Shown piece by piece: positions 14,682 through 19,846 of a DNA stretch of 19,846 nt. The notes under the pieces were generated by a model. It was not told the DNA's origin. It saw only the letters and a list, made by a program, of their open reading frames with translations, and made no database searches. The translations under genes and the position numbers were made by a program. The stretch's first letter is position 1, and each line of letters begins with the position of its first letter. Origin of the DNA: Firmicutes bacterium UBA6811 (GTDB taxonomy: Bacteria; Bacillota; SHA-98; UBA4971); NCBI GenBank assembly GCA_002452295.1, contig DKEX01000114.1, positions 33,141 through 52,986 on the forward strand, in the 5' to 3' direction.

Positions 14682-15461
14682 TCAGCTCGCCCGCATCTCT
14701 ATGCGGAGCTTGTCCGCAACCCGCGCGATAAAGGCCGAGTTGGTGGGCTTGCCCTTCTCACTACTCACCGTGTGCCCGAACACGTCGTTGAGGAACTCGA
14801 TGTTGCCACGGGTCCAGGCGATCTCGATGGCGTGGCGGATGGCGCGCTCAACACGCGGCGGTGTGGTGTCGAATTTCTGGGCCACCCTGGGGTACAGCTC
14901 CTTCGTGACCCCGTTCAAGAGGGCGACCTCGTTGACCACCATGACAATGGCTTCCCTGAGGTACATGTATCCCCTGATGTTTGCAGGCATCCCCATCTCG
15001 TGGATGATCCGCGTCACCTCGGTGTTCAGGTCACGCGGGACCTCGGCCGGGTCCGCCTTCCTCTTTCGCGCGACCTCGCCCCCCTGCGCCACCTGGCGGA
15101 TCCGCTGGGCGAGCGTTTCGACGTCGAACGGCTTCAGTATGTAGTAGTCGGCCCCGAGTTCGATGATCCGCTGCGTCATGTGCTCCTGACCGATGGCCGT
15201 GAGCATCACGAACCTTGGGCGCCTGGGCATGTCGTGCCTGGCAAGGCGCTCCAGCACGCCGATGCCGTCGAGGTGCGGCATGATGATGTCAAGGATCACC
15301 ACGTCCGGGCCATCGGCGGATATCTTCTCGAGAGCCTCCAGGCCGTCGTAGGCGATTCCGATCACTTCCATGTCAGGCTGGGCATCAATGAACTCCCTCA
15401 GGACCTCGCAGAGTTCATGATTGTCATCCACTACGAGGACGCGAGTCCGACCAGAAGGCAT
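14682..15461 (-). CDS. spo0A: Sporulation master response regulator Spo0A
   Basis: Spo0A is the phosphorelay-activated transcription factor that commits the cell to sporulation. The 259-residue protein has a receiver domain with the acidic pair D12-D13, phosphoacceptor D58 (VVILDIIMP), T88 and K110 (YYILKPFD). A charged linker (about 125-140) leads to the Spo0A-specific C-terminal DNA-binding domain: TEVTRIIHEMGMPANIRGY, YLREAIVMVVNE, then the recognition-helix region TPPRVERAIRHAIEIAWTRG and the sigma-A contact region FIARVADKLR. All parts are intact. The ATG at 15461 has GAGGTGG upstream. It follows spoIVB, the conserved Bacillota order, and has its own sigma-H-type promoter and a possible 0A box. 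The Spo0E-like domain at 1005-1799 could act on its phosphorylated form. Confidence 0.98.
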   Translation of the reverse strand: MPSGRTRVLVVDDNHELCEVLREFIDAQPDMEVIGIAYDGLEALEKISADGPDVVILDIIMPHLDGIGVLERLARHDMPRRPRFVMLTAIGQEHMTQRIIELGADYYILKPFDVETLAQRIRQVAQGGEVARKRKADPAEVPRDLNTEVTRIIHEMGMPANIRGYMYLREAIVMVVNEVALLNGVTKELYPRVAQKFDTTPPRVERAIRHAIEIAWTRGNIEFLNDVFGHTVSSEKGKPTNSAFIARVADKLRIEMRAS

Positions 15462-15480
15462 AGCACCACCTCATCCACTC

Positions 15481-15489
15481 TCTGACAAA
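15481..15489 (-). promoter_or_regulatory. spo0A: Possible 0A box (Spo0A binding site)
   Basis: TTTGTCAGA on the minus strand matches the 0A-box TTTGTCRAA pattern at 8 of 9 positions. It lies downstream of the sigma-H-type promoter and about 20 bases upstream of the spo0A start codon, where autoregulatory boxes can occur. A single near-match is weak evidence. Confidence 0.35.
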
Positions 15490-15525
15490 TCATGGGATAG
15501 TAACCTGCTCTACCGACGTTTTAGG

Positions 15526-15552
15526 ATTCTACGCGTCCCGGTGAAGTCCTGC
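15526..15552 (-). promoter_or_regulatory. spo0A: Sigma-H-type promoter of spo0A
   Basis: On the minus strand GCAGGACTT (15544-15552) and GTAGAAT (15526-15532) are 11 bases apart. This matches the sigma-H consensus RnAGGAwww-N11/12-RnnGAAT at all but one fixed position. Transcription would start about 60 bases before the spo0A ATG. B. subtilis spo0A also has a sigma-H promoter in the spoIVB-spo0A gap. Confidence 0.7.
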
Positions 15553-15580
15553 CCCCTGACGGGGAAAATCCCAAACGCCC

Positions 15581-17077
15581 CTAGGCAGCGCGGGGCGTGA
15601 CAGGGCGCCCCGACGCCGGCATGGACAGGGCACCTGTGGCCTGCGGCCTGGGTTCTTCCTGCATGAAGAGCCCGGCGTCCCGGGCGAGCCACTCCGCCAG
15701 CACGCCATAGCCCCGGGTCTGGTCAGACACGAATACGTGCGTCAGCACGCCCACCAGCTTGCCGTCCTTGACGACGGGGCTGCCGGACATGCCCTGGACG
15801 ATCCCGCCCGTCATTGCGAGGAGCCTGGGGTCCACGATGCGTATTACGAGGCCCTTGACCTGCGGCGTCGCCTGCCTCGCCACGCGCTGGATCTCCACGC
15901 GGAACTCCTCGACCCGGTTGTCCTCAACCACCGTGTAGAGGTCGGCGAAGCCCGGAGTCACCTCCTCGGCCATGGCCACGGGGATGGGGTCAGCAAAGTA
16001 CGGGTTGCCGGGGGCCTTCGTGAGCGTGCCGAATATGCCGAACTTCGTGTTTCGGTCGATGGTGCCGATGACGTCCTGCTCTCCGCTGAAACTCCCCACC
16101 TTCTCCCCTGGCTGGCCGCGGCTTCCGTGGTGGATGCCGAGGATGTGTGCCTGCACGATCCTGCCTCTGTTAACGTCCACCTCCCTGTTCGTGGATGTGT
16201 CCGTTATCACGTGCCCGAGGGCGCAGTACACCCGTGACCCGGGCTCGTAGAACGATAGCGTGCCGACACCCGCCGCGTTTTCCCTGACCCAGATGCCGAT
16301 CTTGTACTGCACCTGCCCTCTCTGGCGCGACGGGAGGTCGAAGATTTCACCGGCCTCCACCTCAACAGGCGTCACCCTGACGGTGAACGCCCTCGAGTCT
16401 CGAAGAACCCTGATTTCGATGGGCTTTCCGCCTCTCCCCGCGAGGTCTGTCACCCGCTCCACCTCGGACTTGTTCTCCACGGCTTGGCCGTTGATGCTGG
16501 TGATGACGTCGCCAACCTCGATGCCGGCTTCGCGGGCCGGGTAACGGCGCCTGCCGTCAGTGCCGACCACCGGGTAATGCCCCACCACCACGACGCCCCT
16601 TGCCGACAGCAGCACCCCGATGGCGTGGCCTCCGGGGAGGACCCTGACCTCCGGCACCACGCTCACGAGAAGCCGCTTCACTGGGATGATGTCGAGAAGC
16701 CGCACCTCGAGGCTGGTGTCTCCCTGAGCAAGGGGCACGAGCTTGACCCCCGCCCCACGTGCGCCGGCGGCTCCCGCTGCGCCCGAGGACACGCTATCCA
16801 TGCGCACAAGCTCCTCGCCCGTCAGGCGAAACCTCACGTGCAGCGGCACCCGGACCCACAGGTCCCTGGTGGAGCCCTCGAGGATGGTGATCCTGTCGGG
16901 TATCCTCCCAAAGGTGAGGCCATACGCGATAGCACACGATAGGACGGCCAGCAATATGAAGGAACGTACCTTGAGCCCCGATGCCCGGCCCCACCTGCCA
17001 CCACGTTTTCCGTGAGCGCTGCTGTTGCTGTCGTTGCTGCTATTTCGGTCCACCTTACGGCTACCCCCGGCATTACA
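15581..17077 (-). CDS. spoIVB: SpoIVB serine peptidase (sigma-K checkpoint)
   Basis: Forespore-made serine protease that crosses to the intermembrane space and triggers pro-sigma-K processing. Using the ATG at 17077 it has 498 residues. It has a polar N-terminus, one membrane helix (about 40-57, FILLAVLSCAIAYGLTFG), a PDZ domain (about 150-235, with AREAGIEVGDVITSINGQAV) and an S55 peptidase domain. The catalytic residues are H289 and D293 in ALGHVITD and Ser431 in QGMSGSPVV. HVFVSDQTRGYG near the end is also typical. It is longer than many SpoIVB because of the N-terminal extension, an Ala/Gly insert (about 98-110) and a Pro-rich tail. The start is uncertain: TTG 17107, ATG 17077 and GTG 17053 are all in frame and none has a strong ribosome site. 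recN, the usual upstream neighbour, is not adjacent; rsmB is. Confidence 0.95.
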   Translation of the reverse strand, partial: CNAGGSRKVDRNSSNDSNSSAHGKRGGRWGRASGLKVRSFILLAVLSCAIAYGLTFGRIPDRITILEGSTRDLWVRVPLHVRFRLTGEELVRMDSVSSGAAGAAGARGAGVKLVPLAQGDTSLEVRLLDIIPVKRLLVSVVPEVRVLPGGHAIGVLLSARGVVVVGHYPVVGTDGRRRYPAREAGIEVGDVITSINGQAVENKSEVERVTDLAGRGGKPIEIRVLRDSRAFTVRVTPVEVEAGEIFDLPSRQRGQVQYKIGIWVRENAAGVGTLSFYEPGSRVYCALGHVITDTSTNREVDVNRGRIVQAHILGIHHGSRGQPGEKVGSFSGEQDVIGTIDRNTKFGIFGTLTKAPGNPYFADPIPVAMAEEVTPGFADLYTVVEDNRVEEFRVEIQRVARQATPQVKGLVIRIVDPRLLAMTGGIVQGMSGSPVVKDGKLVGVLTHVFVSDQTRGYGVLAEWLARDAGLFMQEEPRPQATGALSMPASGRPVTPRAA

Positions 17078-17104
17078 CATGTCGCAGGCGCCCCAAGTCG
17101 CAAT

Positions 17105-17133
17105 CAAGGAGGCACGCCGTGCGCGCCTCCTTG
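17105..17133. repeat. Inverted repeat carrying AAGGAGG upstream of spoIVB
   Basis: CAAGGAGGC (17105-17113) and GCCTCCTTG (17125-17133) form a perfect 9-bp stem with an 11-base loop. On the minus strand the first arm contains a perfect ribosome-site sequence that the second arm would pair with, and the second arm includes the TTG codon at the 5' end of the spoIVB frame. No clear T-run follows, so a terminator of the rsmB transcript and a translation-masking hairpin are both possible. Confidence 0.55.
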
Positions 17134-17177
17134 AACTGCGATTACGCCTGCAGGATTACCCTGCCCGGGGGCGGGAT

Positions 17178-17208
17178 TTTTATGCCCTTCAAACTTTGCA
17201 TGTCATGT
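17178..17208 (-). promoter_or_regulatory. spoIVB: Weak candidate forespore (sigma-G-like) promoter for spoIVB
   Basis: In the only A/T-rich part of the 17078-17351 gap, ACATG (17204-17208) and CATAAAA (17178-17184) lie 19 bases apart on the minus strand. They resemble the sigma-G elements gmATR and CATAmTA with one mismatch in each. spoIVB is under sigma-F/sigma-G control in B. subtilis. The match is weak and given only as a candidate. Confidence 0.2.
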
Positions 17209-17351
17209 TTGTGCCTGTCAGGCGAAGGGTGGCCCTCGCCGCTCGGCCAGCGATGCCCAGGAAAAGCAAGAGCATAGTGGTGCAGCGTGGTGGCTATGCA
17301 AGGAGCGAATTCGCAGGTGAATGCGGCGGTTGGGCGGGGCGCGGCACGAGT

Positions 17352-18743
17352 CTAGGCGCCAGCGCGTCGGGCCAGGCGAGCTATGAAGAAACCGTCCATG
17401 CCGTGGATGTGTGGATAGGTCTCGACATAAGGCAGGCCCTGCTCAGGGAAGGCAGCCGAGAACTCGGAAGGCAGGTACGGTCGCGCGCCAGCGAGGGAAA
17501 ACTCCGGATGCTTTGCGAGAAACTCGTCTATGATTTGGACGTTCTCTTCAGGCTCGATGCTGCAGGTGCTGTAAACGACGATACCTCCCGGTTTCACGGT
17601 CGTCGCGGCGGACGCGAGGAGGCCGGCCTGTATCCTCGTAAGCTCGGCGATGTCCTGCGGCTTCCTGTGCCACCTGAGGTCGGGGCGTCTCCGTAGCACG
17701 CCCGTGCCGGTGCAGGGCGGGTCCACAATGGCCCTTGCGAAGGGACGGGATGCGATGTCAGCGGAAACGCAGGTCGCATCGGCGCGGATGGCTGTGATAG
17801 AGCGAATGCCCAGCCTTTTTGCGTTTTGCTCGAGAATCTTTATCCTGTGCTCGTGCACGTCGAGGGCCACGATCTCGCCACGGTCGCCCATGAGCTCAGC
17901 CACGTGCGTGGTCTTACCGCCTGGCGCCGCGGCGAGATCGACCACCCGCTCGCCCGGCGCAGGGTCCAGCACGTGGGCGACCAGCATGGAGCTTGCGTCC
18001 TGCACGATGAATTCCCCGTCGCGGTACGAGCGGTGGCCAAAGAGGTCAGCGCCGCCGCGAACATCTATCGCCTGTGGGACGTATGGCGACGGTCGGGCGT
18101 CGATGCCTGCCGCGGCGAGCTCATGGAGAAGCCGGTCGCGGGACGTCTTGAGCGTGTTTGCGCGGATGGTGACAGGAGGGACCTCATTGTTGACGGCGCA
18201 CAGGCGGGCGGTGTCGTCGAAGCCGAACCTCGCAAGCCACCTCGAGACCATCCACCCGGGGTGCGAGTACTTCACAGCGATGTGGTCTGCGGGATGCGAG
18301 GCGGCGTCGGGGAAGGCCGCCTCGCCCGGCACGCGCACGAGCGCCCGCAGGACGCCGTTGACGAAGGCGGCAATGCCGGCGTGGCCGAACGCGCGGGCGA
18401 GTCTCACCGATTCGTTGACCGCGGCGGGCGGCGGGATATGCGTGAGGTAGAGCACCTGGTATGCGCCGAGCCTGAGCGCGTTGCGGGCCACCGGGTCCAT
18501 GTTTTCGACGGGGCGTGCGGCGAGCTTCTCGGCCACGTGGTCGAGGGCCTTGCGCATCTTCGTAACGCCGAAAACGAGCTCGGTGACGAGGGCGCGGTCG
18601 CGCTCCGAAAGGCGTGCGCCGTGAAGAGCGCGATCCCTTGCGATTGCAGCGTAGGCTCTGTTTTCGTCCATATCTAGCAGCGCTCGCAGGGCGGCCCCGC
18701 GAGCGCTTCTTCGTACGTCCACGACATCCACGAATGAGTTCAC
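17352..18743 (-). CDS. rsmB: 16S rRNA m5C967 methyltransferase RsmB
   Basis: SAM-dependent rRNA cytosine-5 methyltransferase of 463 residues, acting on 16S rRNA during ribosome assembly. The N-terminal NusB-like RNA-binding domain (about 10-140) includes ARGAALRALLDMDE, LRLGAYQVLYL and PPPAAVNESVRLAR. The C-terminal Rossmann domain has the SAM motif DLAAAPGGKTTH (269-280), the DPPCTGTGVLRRRPDLRW motif with C344 and the YSTCSIEPEEN motif with nucleophile C394. Full-length and intact. The frame starts with GTG at 18743; GGGGCGAG directly precedes it, so the start could be a few codons later. It lies 30 bases after the YugP-type gene, as in many Bacillota where fmt, yugP, rsmB and rlmN cluster. 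Here rlmN does not follow; spoIVB does. Confidence 0.97.
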   Translation of the reverse strand: MNSFVDVVDVRRSARGAALRALLDMDENRAYAAIARDRALHGARLSERDRALVTELVFGVTKMRKALDHVAEKLAARPVENMDPVARNALRLGAYQVLYLTHIPPPAAVNESVRLARAFGHAGIAAFVNGVLRALVRVPGEAAFPDAASHPADHIAVKYSHPGWMVSRWLARFGFDDTARLCAVNNEVPPVTIRANTLKTSRDRLLHELAAAGIDARPSPYVPQAIDVRGGADLFGHRSYRDGEFIVQDASSMLVAHVLDPAPGERVVDLAAAPGGKTTHVAELMGDRGEIVALDVHEHRIKILEQNAKRLGIRSITAIRADATCVSADIASRPFARAIVDPPCTGTGVLRRRPDLRWHRKPQDIAELTRIQAGLLASAATTVKPGGIVVYSTCSIEPEENVQIIDEFLAKHPEFSLAGARPYLPSEFSAAFPEQGLPYVETYPHIHGMDGFFIARLARRAGA

Positions 18744-18773
18744 CTCGCCCCGGTACAGCCTTGCCGGGCGGCG

Positions 18774-19466
18774 CTAGTCGCGGCGGCTGCCCCGGAGGAT
18801 GAGAAGACGCAAAAGCTGTGTTACGGCGACGGCGGTTGCCGCGAGGTAGGTCATCCCCGCCGCGCTCAGTACCTGGCGCGTGTGGCGAAGCTCCTCGCCT
18901 GACAGGTACCCGCCGCGCTCGAGGAGCGCAAGCGCCCTCCTGCTCGCGTCGTACTCCACCGGGAGCGTCACGACGGAGAATGCCACCGCCCCGACAAAAA
19001 GCCAGATCCCGAGGGTCATGAGCCAGTCGAGCCCGCTTCCCGCGAAGATGAACCCGATGAGGAACAGCGGGAACGCCAGGTTCGAGCCGAACGTCGCCAC
19101 CGGCACGAGGCTGGAGCGGATGGCGAGCGGCACGTAGCCGTTGGCGTGCTGTATGGCGTGGCCCGTCTCGTGGGCGGCGACGCCGAGCGCCGCGAGCGAG
19201 CTCCCGCCGTACACCTCGGGCGACAGGCGAAGGACCTTTGCCCGCGGATCGTAGTGGTCCTGCAGCCTACCCGGAATCTGCTCGATGCGCACGGAGTCGA
19301 GACCGCTACCGTCCAGGATGTGCCTGGCCGCCTCGGCCCCGCTGACGCCGCTACGCGCCCGTACCCGCGAGTAGGTGTTGAACACGCCCTGCACCCTGCT
19401 CTGCGCCCATAGGGCGAACAGCATCGCCGGAATTATCAGAATGTAGGTGGGGTCCCAGAAAAACAT
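18774..19466 (-). CDS. YugP-type membrane zinc metallopeptidase
   Basis: A 230-residue membrane protein of the neutral zinc metallopeptidase (YugP) family; its substrate is not established. The N-terminal helix (FFWDPTYILIIPAMLFALWAQ) is followed by the soluble segment RVRARSGVSGAEAARHILD. The zinc motif HETGH is at residues 99-103, in GVAAHETGHAIQHANGY. Two or three further membrane helices lie at about 117-165, and the DASRRALALLERGGYL segment and a C-terminal helix complete the family pattern. The ATG at 19466 has GAGGAGGG 7 bases upstream; the frame is open to 19571, but that extension is not family-like. It is probably transcribed with rsmB. Confidence 0.95.
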   Translation of the reverse strand: MFFWDPTYILIIPAMLFALWAQSRVQGVFNTYSRVRARSGVSGAEAARHILDGSGLDSVRIEQIPGRLQDHYDPRAKVLRLSPEVYGGSSLAALGVAAHETGHAIQHANGYVPLAIRSSLVPVATFGSNLAFPLFLIGFIFAGSGLDWLMTLGIWLFVGAVAFSVVTLPVEYDASRRALALLERGGYLSGEELRHTRQVLSAAGMTYLAATAVAVTQLLRLLILRGSRRD

Positions 19467-19587
19467 GATCCAACCCTCCTCGGATCCCTCTCTCCAGGTT
19501 GATCGCCGGTAACCGCCATTTCCTCGCCGAATGCTCACCCGAACCTGCCGGCTCGTGTCGCGATGTCCCACATGCGAGGTGCTTCAC

Positions 19588-19810
19588 CGGAAAAACGCGC
19601 ATGCTGGTTCTCGTCGTTTGATAGCCCCGAGGTACGGCCGCTATGGGGCCTGCCCCGGGGACAGGCGCCACTTCGCTATCGCCCGGCGCCGCCTGGTGCT
19701 ACCTGGCGCCGGCGGACACGCGGCTGGCCGGCGGTGTCGCGCATTGGCGGCGTTCATGGTATGAGGACAGCCGACACCGGCGGCTCCTTCCGGAAACGCG
19801 CATCCTGTTT
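19588..19810. repeat. Degenerate direct-repeat pair upstream of the YugP gene
   Basis: CCGGAAAAACGCGCATGCTGGTT (from 19588) and CCGGAAACGCGCATCCTGTTT (19790-19810) match at 19 of 21 positions if two A residues are gapped, about 200 bases apart in the same orientation. Both are outside recognised genes. No function is evident. Confidence 0.45.
19727..19784. repeat. Imperfect 13-bp inverted repeat near the right edge
   Basis: GCCGGCGGTGTCG (19727-19739) pairs with CGACACCGGCGGC (19772-19784) with one mismatch across a 32-base loop. The stop codon of the frame that enters from the right edge lies in the loop. It may be a terminator without a T-run or an operator. Confidence 0.4.
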
Positions 19811-19846
19811 CGCCACTCGGCGCCACCGGGCGCCGCACGCACTCAC

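Larger units (their letters stand above)
19467..19846. other. Gap without a recognisable gene at the right edge
   Basis: These 380 bases hold no frame resembling a known family. On the minus strand a frame entering from the right edge stays open for 30 codons and stops at 19754-19756; it could be the 3' end of an upstream gene, but the peptide was not recognised. The rest contains GC-rich inverted and direct repeats (see below) and the ribosome site of the YugP gene. No clear promoter was found. Confidence 0.4.

Noticed and set aside
13603..15144. Plus-strand open frame of 513 codons
   Set aside because: Antisense to steA and spo0A, both unmistakable; low-complexity composition.
15550..15574. 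CCCC/GGGG hairpin with an adjacent run of four A/T between spoIVB and spo0A as a terminator
   Set aside because: On the transcribed (minus) strand the T-run comes before the stem, not after it, and the stem is only 4 bp.
17161..17184. CCCG/CGGG stem followed by ATTTTT on the plus strand as a terminator
   Set aside because: The stem is only 4 bp and no plus-strand gene lies upstream to be terminated.
19641..19838. Minus-strand frame of 65 codons near the right edge
   Set aside because: Arg/Pro/Ala-rich, no ribosome site, not recognisable, and lies in a repeat-bearing gap.
1..19846. CRISPR arrays, tRNA or rRNA genes, insertion sequences, phage genes
   Set aside because: Both strands were read for regularly spaced repeats, cloverleaf ends and transposase or integrase motifs; none was seen.

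Overview
The window looks like chromosomal DNA from a high-G+C, endospore-forming member of the Bacillota. The support is a full-length Spo0A, a full-length SpoIVB serine protease, a SleB-type hydrolase, a YaaH/SleL-like GH18 protein, two sporulation-type NodB deacetylases and an MlpA-type M16 peptidase next to dapB. Strong GGAGG-type ribosome sites precede many genes. Genus or class cannot be fixed from this sequence. Every recognised gene except one is on the minus strand, so the order of transcription runs from high to low coordinates. No tRNA, rRNA, CRISPR, insertion sequence or phage gene was seen.

In transcription order, the right end (19466-17352) holds a YugP-type membrane zinc metallopeptidase and RsmB, a pair usually found near fmt/def. 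After a 274-base gap (17078-17351) comes spoIVB and then spo0A. spo0A has its own sigma-H-type promoter, a possible 0A box and a probable terminator. Next is a likely operon (14466-7638) containing steA, a SteB/MctB-like gene, a GT2 glycosyltransferase, an MraY/WecA-like enzyme, endonuclease IV (nfo) and a DinG helicase. The dinG start codon lies inside a hexamer repeat that could form a G-quadruplex.

A sigma-A-like promoter then drives a short SleB-type hydrolase (7422-6967), followed by two overlapping NodB-fold genes. The first of these has lost all of its metal-binding residues. The only plus-strand gene (3331-4824) is an SH3b-GH18 glycosidase. It converges on the deacetylases and diverges from the M16 peptidase.

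At the left end, the M16 peptidase gene runs 104 bases into a gene that joins a Spo0E-like phosphatase domain to a YflT-like glycine-zipper stress domain. dapB follows. In relatives this neighbourhood usually continues into dpaA/dpaB and asd, which would lie beyond the left edge.

Functionally the window combines entry into sporulation (Spo0A and a possible Spo0A~P phosphatase), mother-cell sigma-K checkpoint signalling (SpoIVB), cortex and spore-wall enzymes (NodB, SleB, GH18), the lysine/dipicolinate precursor pathway (DapB), division and envelope glycosylation (SteA/SteB, GT2, GT4), and DNA repair (Nfo, DinG). The points most worth a second look are the Spo0E-YflT gene with its strong internal start, the metal-less deacetylase paired with a second atypical one, the M16/Spo0E overlap, the G4-like repeat at the dinG start, and the in-frame stop between the two glycosyltransferases.
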